Assembly (NCBI GenBank): GCA_964478225.1
Contig: CAYZHM010000002.1
Location: 248,001 to 312,000 of the forward strand
Source of the DNA: CAYZHM01 sp964478225
GTDB lineage: Bacteria > Pseudomonadota > Alphaproteobacteria > Micavibrionales > Micavibrionaceae
Direction of reading: 5' to 3'
DNA length: 64,000 nt
A program made the position numbers and the translations under genes. Below are positions 1-8,783 of the stretch, one piece after another. The first letter of the stretch is position 1; every line of letters begins with the position of its first letter. A model generated the notes under the pieces. The model worked only from the letters and a program-made list of their open reading frames with translations, was not told where the DNA came from and searched no databases.

Positions 1-355
1 CAGAAGTGACAGGAACAGATATGAATTGTCCTTTATTGACTGCGATCCATTCTTCGAGTGGTTCTGCGTAATCGGGGGCTGTGATTTTGATGCGAGGATT
101 TTTTATTTGCGAAAAGACATCGTCCAGGCTGTACAAGATGGGAGCTGCTTGGTTTGAAGATGCAGGCTTATGCTTGCGCACAAATGTCCAGTTTTTTTCA
201 TCATAAGCGAGAGATTGACCGGCGGCAGGATCGATGAGCCTCACCTGATCACCATATTCGGCATCAAGCTCGAGCCAGCTTCCGTATTCCATGGCCGTTG
301 CCTTTTGGAACTCGGAGGTTGGTGTGTGCCATACTATAGCCGCATCGATGCTCAT
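1..355 (-). CDS. Hypothetical protein, 3' end outside window
   Basis: An open frame on the minus strand starts with ATG at 355-353 and runs without a stop to the window edge, giving the first 118 residues of a protein whose end is missing. A Shine-Dalgarno-like AGGAT lies about 9 bases before the ATG. The visible part begins MSIDAAIVWHTP and is rich in acidic and aromatic residues. It shows no signal peptide, membrane segment or catalytic motif that I recognise. It diverges from the cyclic-nucleotide-type gene at 532, and the 176 bases between them probably hold both promoters. Function unknown; that it is a real gene is supported by the uninterrupted frame and the ribosome binding site. Confidence 0.65.
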   Translation of the reverse strand, partial: MSIDAAIVWHTPTSEFQKATAMEYGSWLELDAEYGDQVRLIDPAAGQSLAYDEKNWTFVRKHKPASSNQAAPILYSLDDVFSQIKNPRIKITAPDYAEPLEEWIAVNKGQFISVPVTS

Positions 356-531
356 TTTAAGATCCTAACATTCTAAACAGAATTGAATGAGCTTATTTGT
401 AAAGCAGTTTATGTATTATGTCAATATATTCGTGCATGCATAAATAATAGGCCTTGTGTTGTTATGGTAGAATTTCTTTGCTGACCGCTTATAATGAAGG
501 TTGAATTTCAGATTTTAGAAGGGTTGAAATT

Positions 532-885
532 TTGGATAAATCTTTGACAAAACAGCAGTTTATGGAAGGCACGACGATATTTAGTGCTGGGGATATGGCG
601 AATGAGGCGTATTTGATTGAAACCGGCAGTGTGGCGATTAAGCGTGGCGATAAGGTGATTGCAACGCTTGGTCAAGGCGATATTTTCGGCGAAATGGCCC
701 TGATCAAGGAAAAAGAGCATTCTTCGAAGGCCGTGGCCCTTGAAAAATCGACGTTGGTTGTGATTACCAAAGAAGTGCTTCATACCAAGATTGAGGCTGC
801 GGATCCGTTGATTGCCGGGCTTATTCATATGTTTATCAAGCGGCTTTATGCGACGAATGAGGCTTTTGAGGCGGCGCAGGGCTAG
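532..885 (+). CDS. Cyclic nucleotide-binding-domain (Crp-like fold) protein
   Basis: A 117-residue protein made of a single cNMP-binding beta-barrel domain with no DNA-binding or kinase module. The fold signature is clear: G-x-x-I-x-x-x-G-D at residues 13-21, a core reading VAIKRGD, then GDIFGEMALI near residues 47-56, which is the phosphate-binding cassette. The cassette arginine normally found in this family (P-R-x-A) is replaced by S-S-K-A, so binding of cAMP or cGMP is doubtful. The start is TTG at 532, supported by GAAGGG about 9 bases upstream; no ATG start fits better. Its stop overlaps the stop of the convergent Smr gene by four bases. It may be a regulatory subunit for an unlinked partner. 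Confidence 0.8.
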   Translation: MDKSLTKQQFMEGTTIFSAGDMANEAYLIETGSVAIKRGDKVIATLGQGDIFGEMALIKEKEHSSKAVALEKSTLVVITKEVLHTKIEAADPLIAGLIHMFIKRLYATNEAFEAAQG

Positions 886-1424
886 TTTTTGGTTTTATTT
901 CTTCGTAGATACACATAAAAAGCGCCGCTCCCTCCATCTTTGGGGCGAGCAGGAGCGGTTTTGAGCACTGTGTCATGCTCTGCGAGCCATGACGGCAGGT
1001 TTTGGCGCAATACGCCCATATTTTCTTTTCCTTTGCCTGTGATAATGAGGATGCAGCGGTAGTTTTTGCCATGTGCCCGTTTGAGGAAGCTTAAGAGCGC
1101 GGTGTAGGCCTCGGCTTGTGTCATGCCATGCAGGTCGAGAGTGGCTTCGATCGGGATTTGACCTTTGCGAAAGCGTTCAGAGGTGCGGGCGTCGAGTTCG
1201 GAGCTTCCAGGGAGTGGTGATACGGGCTTGGATTTGGGAGGTAGAGCAGGCGGTTTTTGTTGTTTGTTGGCTGATTTTGTCGGTGGTTTGATCTTGTTTG
1301 TTGCCTTTACAGCGGTTTGATGATTAGTTCCCGGCATTTTGCGGACGTCTTTGGTCATTTTTTGCCAAAGATCAATATCTTCGGGGGTTAATGGGTTGTT
1401 TTTGCCTGATTTTTTGTCGTCCAT
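882..1424 (-). CDS. Smr domain protein
   Basis: A protein of about 180 residues with a C-terminal Smr (small MutS-related) domain, a fold found in nucleases and at the end of MutS2. The diagnostic LDLHGMTQ motif is present, followed by IITGKGK, and the domain fills the last 85 residues. The N-terminal half is a Lys/Pro-rich, probably disordered linker, preceded by LTPEDIDLWQKMTKDV, a segment typical of alphaproteobacterial Smr proteins. I chose the ATG at 1424; a TTG at 1472 would add 16 residues. It is divergent from the hypothetical gene at 1538 and convergent with the cNMP-type gene. Nuclease activity is known for some family members, but its biological role here is not established. Confidence 0.85.
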   Translation of the reverse strand: MDDKKSGKNNPLTPEDIDLWQKMTKDVRKMPGTNHQTAVKATNKIKPPTKSANKQQKPPALPPKSKPVSPLPGSSELDARTSERFRKGQIPIEATLDLHGMTQAEAYTALLSFLKRAHGKNYRCILIITGKGKENMGVLRQNLPSWLAEHDTVLKTAPARPKDGGSGAFYVYLRRNKTKN

Positions 1425-1537
1425 GCCGGTTTTTATCACTCTTTGTGCGGTTTTGGCACTGTTTTTGCTCAATATATCTGTTATACAGGCTTTGGAATTC
1501 GTTTTGATGCACGAATTTCCGCTATAATGAAGGTATA

Positions 1538-2092
1538 ATGGATATGTTGACGCATTTACAGACTTTCTTTGGTGTGCAGCCGCGCCATGCGGAGCAGAGC
1601 GATACGCGGCAGGAGATTCGCAGGCATGATCCCGATGCTCAGCCGCGTAAGAAAGATGATGACCGAAAGAGCGATGAAGATTTTGCGATGGCTGATGATC
1701 ATGCGGTTGTCAGTGTGCCGGCCTTAAGGGTTTTTCTTGAGAATTTTTTGAAGACACAAAAGGCGCAAGGCGATGCAGATGAGCAGGTTGTTATTACACA
1801 GCCGAGGCAGGCGAAAGACAGCGGCAAGGTTTTGGACGGCGAGACTGTACGCGCTGTACGTGCATATCAGCACACGGCGTTGGCCGGCGATGAGCCAGCT
1901 TATACAGGTCAGGCCAGCCAGAACTCGCAGGAATTGCTGGGCGGTGAGGATGTGCGGACTATTCATATTTTGATGGCGGATTTGGAAGAGCTGTCAGCGC
2001 GCGGCGTTGAATATTTGAAAATTGAAAAAGCTTCGACGTTCTTAGGCAGTTTGGTTGCAGCGGTTGCGGCGGCGAAAGAAGGTTTCTCTTAA
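1538..2092 (+). CDS. Hypothetical protein
   Basis: A 184-residue soluble protein of unknown function. The first 60 residues are highly charged (runs of Asp, Arg and Lys) and look disordered. The C-terminal half contains predicted helices ending in an Ala-rich segment (GSLVAAVAAAKEGF). No signal peptide or membrane span is visible. GAAGGT lies a few bases before the ATG. The final four bases (TTAA, 2089-2092) also encode the stop of the convergent winged-helix gene. The name is left open because no domain could be recognised. Confidence 0.65.
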   Translation: MDMLTHLQTFFGVQPRHAEQSDTRQEIRRHDPDAQPRKKDDDRKSDEDFAMADDHAVVSVPALRVFLENFLKTQKAQGDADEQVVITQPRQAKDSGKVLDGETVRAVRAYQHTALAGDEPAYTGQASQNSQELLGGEDVRTIHILMADLEELSARGVEYLKIEKASTFLGSLVAAVAAAKEGFS

Positions 2093-2538
2093 AATCCGAG
2101 TTTGTAGCCGTCTTCTTCTGTGAGGACGATTTGTGGGTTGGCGGGGTCTGTTTCTATTTTTTGACGTAGACGGTAAATGTGGGTTTCAAGTGTGTGGGTT
2201 TCTGCACTTTCGGCGTAATCCCAGACTTTATCAAGAAGGGCTGTGCGGCTTAAGGATTTGCCCGAAGCTTGATGGAGTGCGGACAGTAATGCGGTTTCTT
2301 TTTCTGTTAATCTGATTTTTTTCTTGGCGATTGTAAGGGCGTGGGCTTGCGTGTCGAGTGTGTAAGGCCCAAAGCTGCGGATTGTCTGAATTTGGGGTGT
2401 GGCGGCTGATTTGGCTTGGTCAAGCAAGGTTCCAAGGCGTATAGGACCGGGGATATTGCTCAGATCCGGGGTGTTGTCCGGGGCAATGTTGTGGCGTTTT
2501 AGTGCGTTTTCAAGGATTTGCTTGTATTTTGCGCTCAT
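2089..2538 (-). CDS. Orphan OmpR/PhoB-type winged-helix DNA-binding protein
   Basis: A protein of about 149 residues whose C-terminal ~90 residues form the OmpR/PhoB transcriptional effector domain. Visible landmarks are the beta strands after FGPYTLDTQ, IRLTEKETALLSALH (start of the winged helix), the recognition helix LLDKVWDYAESAETHTLETHIYRLRQKI, read here in parts, and the final wing GYKLGF. There is no receiver domain: the N-terminal 60 residues are too short and lack the phosphoacceptor Asp. It therefore probably acts without phosphorylation or partners with another protein. I prefer ATG at 2538; a longer frame reaches 2574. No histidine kinase is adjacent. Confidence 0.78.
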   Translation of the reverse strand: MSAKYKQILENALKRHNIAPDNTPDLSNIPGPIRLGTLLDQAKSAATPQIQTIRSFGPYTLDTQAHALTIAKKKIRLTEKETALLSALHQASGKSLSRTALLDKVWDYAESAETHTLETHIYRLRQKIETDPANPQIVLTEEDGYKLGF

Positions 2539-2586
2539 GGGCCGTTTGTAGCGTATTTGGCACGCGGATTGCAACGTTGATTGTCG

Positions 2587-3234
2587 ATGATCGATAAAAC
2601 AGCTTATGCGCAGAATGCGATGCTGGCCCCGGCTGTGCCGTCACAGGCGCCCCGCCGTGTTTTGCATATGGTCGAAGGTGAGCGCACGGCGGGCAGTATG
2701 CCTGTGTGGGAGATGGCCGATTCTCCGCGGGACAATGTGCAGGCGCGGTTATCTGAAGCTGCTGGAGGTGGCGGGCATGATGTGGCGGCTTTGGCGTACC
2801 GTGAGGCTCAAAAGACAGATGCCGAAAAGCCGTTTGGATTTTATGATTTGCTGGACATGGTGAACCCGTTGCAGCATGTGCCGCTTGTTAACTATGCGTA
2901 CCGCGCGATTAGTGGCGATACGATCAAGCCGGCATCGCAGGTTATTGGCGGGGCGTTGTTCGGGGGGCCAGCGGGCGCGGCGGTTGGAATTGTGAATGCG
3001 GTGATGGCAGAGGAGACGGGGCGTGATGCGGGAGAGCATGCGCTTGCGTTTGTGACAAATGGTGAGATTCCAAAATTTAAAGCGTCAAGGGTTGAAAATG
3101 CGGAGAGTTTTGCTGCGGCGGATGAGGTTTTGATTTGGAACAACCCTGATGTCAGAGAAGTGTTGCCGGGGACTGTGATTGCGATGGCGAATTTGAGTTA
3201 TGCTGCGCCGAAGACTCCTATCTATAACGACTGA
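2587..3234 (+). CDS. Conserved hypothetical protein with Gly-rich hairpin
   Basis: A protein of about 215 residues (217 if the TTG at 2581 is used). The middle reads NPLQHVPLVNYAYRAISGD and then an A/G-rich stretch of about 22 residues (GGALFGGPAGAAVG), resembling a glycine-zipper membrane hairpin. This central block is of a type I associate with uncharacterised alphaproteobacterial proteins. There is no N-terminal signal peptide. The gene starts 42 bases from the divergent winged-helix gene at 2538, so the two may share a regulatory region. Function unknown; membrane association is inferred only from the Gly/Ala-rich stretch. Confidence 0.65.
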   Translation: MIDKTAYAQNAMLAPAVPSQAPRRVLHMVEGERTAGSMPVWEMADSPRDNVQARLSEAAGGGGHDVAALAYREAQKTDAEKPFGFYDLLDMVNPLQHVPLVNYAYRAISGDTIKPASQVIGGALFGGPAGAAVGIVNAVMAEETGRDAGEHALAFVTNGEIPKFKASRVENAESFAAADEVLIWNNPDVREVLPGTVIAMANLSYAAPKTPIYND

Positions 3235-3245
3235 AGCTTCCATTG

Positions 3246-3321
3246 TTTTCCCTCGGACATCGTCAAATATCGGCTCGTGTATGTCATATACATGTCGTCT
3301 CATTTTCCTTGCCGATGAAAA
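3246..3321. repeat. Imperfect intergenic palindrome (GTAT core type)
   Basis: A stretch of about 76 bases between two convergent genes reads as an imperfect inverted repeat. The outer arms are TTTTC and GAAAA, and the centre is CTCGTGTAT-gtc-ATATACATG. The centre shape matches the palindromes at 10193-10275 and 40712-40818. It could form a long hairpin and act as a bidirectional terminator for the gene ending at 3234 and for yggS, which ends at 3334. Confidence 0.5.
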
Positions 3322-3333
3322 ACGCTGTTTGCT

Positions 3334-3999
3334 TTATAAAATTTTTCGTTCGCCGAATATTGCGGAACCGAGGCGGATGAAGGTTCGTCCGCCGGGGATT
3401 GTCAGTGGGACCGCCTTTTCGAAATCGGCGCTCATACCCATGCTGAGATTTTTGAGATTGTTTTGTATGGCGAGCTTGCGCAGCAGTGCGAAGTGTAGCG
3501 CGGGTGGTTCGTCAATCGGCGGGATGCACATCAGGCCGGTAATATCCAGCTTTAAATCGTTGCAGCAAAATTGCACAAAATTTTTGGTGTCTTTGGGCGC
3601 GATGCCGGATTTTTGATCTTCATCGCCGGTGTTGACCTGGACGAAGCAGGGTAGTGGACGCGATTGTTTTTGCATTTCGGTGGCCAGGGCGACGGCGAGT
3701 TTTTCGCGATCGAGTGTATGAATGACATCGAAGAGCTTTACGGCGTCTTTGACTTTGTTGGTTTGGAGGGGGCCTATGAGGTGTAACGTGATTTCTTTTT
3801 CCCCCCAGTGCTCTTGTGCTTCCTGGACGCGGTTTTCACCGAAATGAGTGTGGCCGGCTTTGAGTGCTTCGGTGATTTTAGCCTCGGGTTGTTGTTTGCT
3901 GACGGCGATGAGCGTGATGGCGCTTGTGTTGATTTGATGTGAAGCGCAGGTTTTTGCAATAGCCTTGTTGGTGTGAGCGAGATTATCGAGAACGGTCAT
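3334..3999 (-). CDS. yggS: Pyridoxal 5'-phosphate homeostasis protein (YggS/PROSC)
   Basis: A 221-residue member of the YggS family, which binds PLP and keeps free PLP and vitamin B6 levels balanced without catalysing a reaction of its own. The PLP-binding lysine lies in AVSKQQP near residue 34. HFGENRVQEAQ, HLIGPLQTNK, VQVNTGDEDQKSG and LSMGMSADFEKA follow in the expected order, ending with VRLGSAIFG-like IRLGSAIFGER. Length is normal for the family. The gene lies alone on the minus strand, downstream of the porin and separated from it by a strong terminator, so it likely has its own promoter. Confidence 0.93.
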   Translation of the reverse strand: MTVLDNLAHTNKAIAKTCASHQINTSAITLIAVSKQQPEAKITEALKAGHTHFGENRVQEAQEHWGEKEITLHLIGPLQTNKVKDAVKLFDVIHTLDREKLAVALATEMQKQSRPLPCFVQVNTGDEDQKSGIAPKDTKNFVQFCCNDLKLDITGLMCIPPIDEPPALHFALLRKLAIQNNLKNLSMGMSADFEKAVPLTIPGGRTFIRLGSAIFGERKIL

Positions 4000-4030
4000 A
4001 GACGTATTGTAGAGGGCGTACGGGTAAAAG

Positions 4031-4054
4031 AAAAGGCGGCCTGAGCCGCCTTTT
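4031..4054 (-). terminator. Rho-independent terminator of the porin gene
   Basis: A perfect 10-bp inverted repeat, AAAAGGCGGC and GCCGCCTTTT, encloses a CTGA loop. It lies about 20 bases beyond the porin stop codon on the minus strand. The A/T flanks make it usable on both strands, but only the porin transcript is positioned to use it. Confidence 0.88.
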
Positions 4055-4075
4055 CAAATTCTAGATCAGCTTCGA

Positions 4076-5236
4076 TTAGAAGTTGATTTGTGTACCAAGA
4101 AGAACTGATGTGCCGTCGTTGCTTCCTGAGGAAACGCCAGCGTCGCTAACATCAACTTCAACTTGTGATACTGAACCACGGAAGGTCATACCTGGGCCGT
4201 ATGTGTAGACCACGCCAAGTGTGTAGCGGTCTGCTTCGGCAGAGATCGTTGAGTCTGTTGTTGATTCAACTTGCTTGTTCAGGTAGGACACGCCGAGTTT
4301 GAATGGACCAGTTGTGTAGTCAGCACCAAGGACCCATGTCTCATCTTCGTCTTCAGTGTCATGACCGTTGTTGTTTTCGGTGTAGGCTGCGCCGATACCG
4401 AAAGCGCCGATGTCAAAGTCAGCACCAACGTTCCACTCTGTCAGATCGTCTTCTGTTGGAGAACCATCTTCTTCTTCCAGCTCAGCTTGCGCATAACCGG
4501 CACCGAGGATCATGCCAACATTGTTGAAGTTGCCTTCGTAACGAAGACCGCCTTCATAGGCCTCTCCGAGAGTTGCAGCAACATCGTCCAAATCAACGCC
4601 GCCCAAAGAGTTTGTACCACCAGCGATATCAGGTGTGTAAGACAAACCGACTTGGAAGCCGTTCATGATTGGTGACAAGTAGGTGAACTTTTCAGTGTTA
4701 CCAGACAAGTCGTTGTCATAGTCAAGACCATCTGTGCTGAAGCCCAAAGCTGTTGCAGCTTCGTCGTCGTCGCCGTCTGGAACGCCGCCTGAACCATCAA
4801 GGTCGATCAGGTCCAAACGCATTGGGTTAACGTACTGACGGATACCGTCATAGTTTGAGTCAGCTGAAGGAGCTGCAACCTGCAAGAGGTATGCTGCGCC
4901 GTCTTCATCGCCGAAGTTTACGCGTCCCCAGTTGCCTGAGAAGTATGCGTAAGATTCGTCAACATCGAAAGCGTCTCCGCCATCGGCTTCTGCTTCAACA
5001 TGAACGCCGACTGTCAGGCCGTTGTCCAAAGTTGTTTCGCCGCCGAAGTGAACTTCAGTTTCGCGAAGAATATCAAAGCTGCGCTCTTCAGATGTTGTTG
5101 AGTCTTCGTCCTGGCTGTGCATAACGCCGTAGCCTTTGAAGTGACCGCCGAGCTCGAGGCTCACTTGTGCTTGAGCAGGTGTTGCCACCATTGCCAGACC
5201 GCACAGAGCAGCACTGCTAAGTAGTAGTTTTTTCAT
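4076..5236 (-). CDS. Gram-negative porin (outer-membrane beta barrel)
   Basis: A porin of about 386 residues for diffusion of small solutes through the outer membrane. It has an N-terminal signal peptide (MKKLLLSS... with cleavage after AQA), alternating hydrophobic strands, acidic Asp/Glu-rich putative loops (for example DGDDDEAATA) and the classic C-terminal phenylalanine (TQINF) needed for barrel assembly. The start is ATG at 5236 because GGAGGAA sits 7 bases upstream; a longer frame from 5254 lacks this. Codon use is regular and a strong terminator follows, as expected for an abundant protein. The family resembles alphaproteobacterial Porin_4-type porins; substrate specificity cannot be read from the sequence. 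Confidence 0.9.
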   Translation of the reverse strand: MKKLLLSSAALCGLAMVATPAQAQVSLELGGHFKGYGVMHSQDEDSTTSEERSFDILRETEVHFGGETTLDNGLTVGVHVEAEADGGDAFDVDESYAYFSGNWGRVNFGDEDGAAYLLQVAAPSADSNYDGIRQYVNPMRLDLIDLDGSGGVPDGDDDEAATALGFSTDGLDYDNDLSGNTEKFTYLSPIMNGFQVGLSYTPDIAGGTNSLGGVDLDDVAATLGEAYEGGLRYEGNFNNVGMILGAGYAQAELEEEDGSPTEDDLTEWNVGADFDIGAFGIGAAYTENNNGHDTEDEDETWVLGADYTTGPFKLGVSYLNKQVESTTDSTISAEADRYTLGVVYTYGPGMTFRGSVSQVEVDVSDAGVSSGSNDGTSVLLGTQINF

Positions 5237-5544
5237 TTTAGTTCCTCCAATCAAACTTAAAACAAATTAAATTTGAAGAATGTGGGTTAAATAAACGATC
5301 CGTGGGGATCACACTTTTGTCCGCCAGTACGTAGCGAACGAGATCATTTAAGCCATGAACTCAGGACGCAATCAATCGGAACGTGAATCTGAGCGCGGTT
5401 TTTTTGGATTTTGTGTTATTTTTGCAACAAGGGCTTTATTGGCCATATTCCATGAGCCAGTGTGCAGCTTGTTCAAAGGTGCTTGAAGGCCTTGTTTTGG
5501 CATGATAATGAATTAGGTTCAAATTTAAAGCAGAGATAGCACCC
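5237..5544. other. Divergent intergenic region, porin / DUF3576
   Basis: These 308 bases separate two divergent genes and contain no convincing coding frame. The porin ribosome binding site (TTCCTCC on the plus strand) lies at 5243-5249. A possible promoter for the plus-strand gene is TTGAAG at 5483 with GATAAT at 5504, but the 15-base spacing is short, so this is weak. The rest is AT-rich with a T-run near 5399. Nothing more specific was found. Confidence 0.4.
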
Positions 5545-6084
5545 ATGCAGAAGATTCCTTTTTTCATAATTCTTGGTTTAACGGTTTTTGGACTTAATGC
5601 CTGTTCCGGGGTTCAGACTGAGGCGAAATATCCGACCAGCATTAAACGCGAAGCCAGCACGACCGGGAATGAGATCCACGGCAAGCCTGATAGTATTTTT
5701 GGCAGCGGCGGTATGTTTGGCGATAAGAAAGATGGCGAAGATAGTGGTGGCGGTTCAGGTATAGCTGTGAACTCTTTCTTATGGCGCGCGTCGCTGGATA
5801 CGGTTTCCTTTATGCCGCTGGCGAGCGCGGACCCGTTTGGCGGAACAATTTTAACCGATTGGTATTCACCTGAGGGTGTTACAGACGAGCAGTTCAAGAT
5901 TAACGTCTTTATATTGACGCGTGAACTCCGATCAGACGGAATTCGCGTGCGTGTGTTCAAGCAAAAACTGAATAAAAAAGGTGCTTGGGTGGATTCCGAA
6001 GCGTCGGATGAGACTGCGCGTCAGCTTGAGGATACGATCCTTACGCGGGCGCGTCAGCTTCGCGTTGCTCAATTGGGCGAGTAG
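5545..6084 (+). CDS. DUF3576 family lipoprotein
   Basis: A 179-residue lipoprotein. The signal sequence ends in the lipobox LNAC, so Cys20 should be lipidated after signal peptidase II cleavage. The mature part has a Gly/Ser-rich linker (FGSGGMFGDKK) and then the DUF3576 core. Key segments are VNSFLWRASLDTVSFMPLASADPFGG, cited here as positions 76-101, and the later DWYSP and DDTARQLE-like DETARQLE. Family members occur directly before leuS in many alphaproteobacteria, as here, and have no assigned biochemical role. An envelope or LPS-related role is suggested only by the neighbouring lptE. A palindromic repeat element begins immediately after its stop codon. Confidence 0.88.
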   Translation: MQKIPFFIILGLTVFGLNACSGVQTEAKYPTSIKREASTTGNEIHGKPDSIFGSGGMFGDKKDGEDSGGGSGIAVNSFLWRASLDTVSFMPLASADPFGGTILTDWYSPEGVTDEQFKINVFILTRELRSDGIRVRVFKQKLNKKGAWVDSEASDETARQLEDTILTRARQLRVAQLGE

Positions 6085-6196
6085 CATTCTTCGATAAATG
6101 GGCTGCGATGATGCGCTTTCCGCCGTCGCCCTTCGGGCTATGGCGGACAAGCCGGTTCTCGAAACATGAGGTTCTCGCCTCATTTCTCTTTGTATG
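6085..6196 (+). repeat. Stop-abutting palindromic element, copy A
   Basis: This copy starts right after the TAG of the DUF3576 gene with CATTCTTCGATAAATGGGCTGCG and ends with CTCGCCTCATTTCTCTTTG. Its ends match the other copies, but the interior differs. It carries a strong CCGCC...GCCCTTCGGGC...GGCGG hairpin (6121-6146) in place of the usual arms. The short TIR-like ends are imperfect inverted repeats of each other. Confidence 0.75.
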
Positions 6197-6245
6197 GTTA
6201 AAAAAGCTGTTTCACTTTAACTGGGGTTATGGTTAAAAAGAAGCC

Positions 6246-8783
6246 ATGAGCGAAAAATACAATATCAAAGTCACGGAAGCGAAGTGGCAGAAGGCTTGGA
6301 ACGACCGGCAATCTTTTGCGGTGTCCGAGGATTCCCGGAAGACAAAATATTACGTTTTAGAGATGTTTCCCTATCCATCGGGGCGGATCCATGTCGGGCA
6401 CGTGCGCAATTATACGCTGGGCGATGTGGTGGCGCGGTATAAAAAGGCGCGCGGATTTAATGTGTTGCACCCGATGGGATGGGACGCGTTTGGATTGCCG
6501 GCGGAGAACGCGGCGATCGAGCGCGGTGAGCATCCGAAGAAATGGACGCTGGAAAATATCGAGATTATGCGCGCGCAGCTCAAGACGATGGGTCTGTCGA
6601 TTGACTGGAGCCGCGAAGTGACGACATGTTTGCCTGATTATTATAAGCACGAGCAGAAGATGTTTCTGGATTTTCTGGCCAAGGGTATTGCTTACAGGAA
6701 AGAGTCGGTGGTGAACTGGGACCCGGTGGATAATACGGTGCTGGCGAATGAGCAGGTGATTGACGGCAAGGGCTGGCGGACCGGCGCGCCGGTGGAGCGG
6801 CGCAAGCTTAATCAGTGGGCCTTGAAGATTACCGATTATGCGGAAGAGTTGCTGTCGGAGCTGGATAATCTGCCGGGCTGGCCGGAGAAAGTCCGGATTA
6901 TGCAGGAGAACTGGATCGGGAAGTCGAAAGGTTTGCAGTTCAAGTGGGATATTGCAGGCCGGGACGACCAGATTGAGGTATTTACGACGCGGCCGGATAC
7001 GTTTTTCGGCGCGTCGTTTATGGCGCTGGCGCCGGATCATCCGTTGAGTCAGGCTTTGGCCGGAGACAAACCGGAGTTTGCGGATTTTGTGAAAAAATGT
7101 CAGTCACTGGGGACGTCGGAAGCAGCGATTGAGCAGGCGGAAAAGTTGGGGTTTGATACCGGTTATAAGGCGACACATCCGTTGCTGCCCGGTAAGGAAT
7201 TCCCGATTTATGTGGCGAATTTCGTTTTGATGGATTACGGGACGGGCGCGATTTTTGGTGTGCCGGCGCATGACCAGCGGGACTTTGAGTTTGCGACGAA
7301 ATACGGGCTGGAGATTATTCCGGTGGTGTTGCCGACGGGTGAGGATGCTGCAAGTTATGAGCTTGGGGATGAAGCCTATGTCGGGCCGGGAGAGATTTAT
7401 AATTCGGAGTTTATGGACGGGCTGGAGGTTGAGGCGGCGAAGGCGGCGATGATTGCCAAGGTTGAGGCGCTGGGCAGCGGATTTGGCACAACGCAGTATC
7501 GTCTGCGGGATTGGGGGATTTCGCGGCAGCGCTATTGGGGTTGTCCGATTCCGATTATTCATTGTGAGGGCTGCGGGATTGTGCCGGTGCCGGATGAGCA
7601 ATTGCCGGTTACGCTGCCGGAAGATGTGAAGTTTGACAAGCCCGGAAACCCGCTGGAGCACCATCCTACATGGAAAAATACAGACTGCCCGGTATGTAAA
7701 AAGGCGGCGCGGCGCGAGACAGACACGTTTGATACGTTTTTTGAAAGTAGCTGGTATCAGTTCCGTTATGCGGATCCGCATAATGAGAGTTTGCCGGCGG
7801 CGAAAGACAAGATTTCATACTGGGCGCCGGTGGAGCAGTATATCGGGGGCGTTGAACATGCGGTGCTGCATTTGCTATATGCGCGGTTTTTTACCAAGGC
7901 GATGCGCGATTGCGGGTATCTAAATGTGAATGAGCCGTTTTTGGGTCTGTTTACGCAGGGGATGGTCACGCATGAGACGTATAAGGATGCGAACGGTAAG
8001 TGGGTGACCCCGGCGGAGTATGACGCCATGGCGGATAAATCGGCGATTACTGTCGGGCCGTCGATCAAGATGTCGAAATCGAAGAAGAATGTCGTGGACC
8101 CCGAAGATATTATGGACACGTATGGTGCGGATGCGGCGCGTTTGTTCATTTTGTCCGACTCGCCGCCGGAGCGTGATCTGGAATGGACGGAAAGCGGTAT
8201 TGAGGGCGCGTGGCGATACGTGAACAAATTACATCGTTTGGTAAGCGATTGTTTGCCGCGTATGCCGGAGGCGGGTGCAGCAAAGCCGCAGCAATTAGAT
8301 GCGGCGGCGAATGATTTGCGGCGGTTGGCGCATGGAACAGCCAAGGGCGTGGCGAAGGACATTGAAGATTTTGCGATGAACAAGGCGGTGGCAAAGCTGC
8401 GTGAGCTTTCGAATGCGATTAATGCTTATGACGGTGAAGAGTGGGCGCTGCGCGAGGCGCTGGAATATCTGGCTGTGTGTTTAAACCCGTTTGTACCGCA
8501 TTTGGCGGAAGAACTTTGGGCGATGCTGGGGCATGAGACTTTGTTGGTGGAAACGGATTGGCCTGCTGTGGACGAAAGTTTGCTGGTGGCGAATGTTGTG
8601 ACGATTGGCGTGCAGGTCAATGGCAAGATGCGCGGGACGATCGAGATTGCGCCGGATGCGGATGAGGCCGCAGCAAAACAAGCCGCACTGGCGCAGGAGA
8701 ATGTAAAGAAATCGATTGGTGAGATGCAGGTGCGGAAGTTTATTTATGTGCCCGGGAAAATCGTCAATATGGTGGTGGGATGA
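6246..8783 (+). CDS. leuS: Leucyl-tRNA synthetase
   Basis: A complete 845-residue class Ia enzyme that charges tRNA-Leu with leucine. The HIGH motif appears as HVGH in PYPSGRIHVGHVRNY near residue 50, followed by HPMGWDAFGLPAENAA. The CP1 editing domain lies around residues 220-410, including TTRPDTFFGASF and the GTGAIFGVPAHDQRD region. The KMSKS loop is IKMSKSKKNVVDPE near residue 610, followed by the anticodon-binding domain and the C-terminal domain. Length is normal. It overlaps lptE by four bases (ATGA), a typical alphaproteobacterial pairing, so the two are co-transcribed. Confidence 0.98.
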   Translation: MSEKYNIKVTEAKWQKAWNDRQSFAVSEDSRKTKYYVLEMFPYPSGRIHVGHVRNYTLGDVVARYKKARGFNVLHPMGWDAFGLPAENAAIERGEHPKKWTLENIEIMRAQLKTMGLSIDWSREVTTCLPDYYKHEQKMFLDFLAKGIAYRKESVVNWDPVDNTVLANEQVIDGKGWRTGAPVERRKLNQWALKITDYAEELLSELDNLPGWPEKVRIMQENWIGKSKGLQFKWDIAGRDDQIEVFTTRPDTFFGASFMALAPDHPLSQALAGDKPEFADFVKKCQSLGTSEAAIEQAEKLGFDTGYKATHPLLPGKEFPIYVANFVLMDYGTGAIFGVPAHDQRDFEFATKYGLEIIPVVLPTGEDAASYELGDEAYVGPGEIYNSEFMDGLEVEAAKAAMIAKVEALGSGFGTTQYRLRDWGISRQRYWGCPIPIIHCEGCGIVPVPDEQLPVTLPEDVKFDKPGNPLEHHPTWKNTDCPVCKKAARRETDTFDTFFESSWYQFRYADPHNESLPAAKDKISYWAPVEQYIGGVEHAVLHLLYARFFTKAMRDCGYLNVNEPFLGLFTQGMVTHETYKDANGKWVTPAEYDAMADKSAITVGPSIKMSKSKKNVVDPEDIMDTYGADAARLFILSDSPPERDLEWTESGIEGAWRYVNKLHRLVSDCLPRMPEAGAAKPQQLDAAANDLRRLAHGTAKGVAKDIEDFAMNKAVAKLRELSNAINAYDGEEWALREALEYLAVCLNPFVPHLAEELWAMLGHETLLVETDWPAVDESLLVANVVTIGVQVNGKMRGTIEIAPDADEAAAKQAALAQENVKKSIGEMQVRKFIYVPGKIVNMVVG

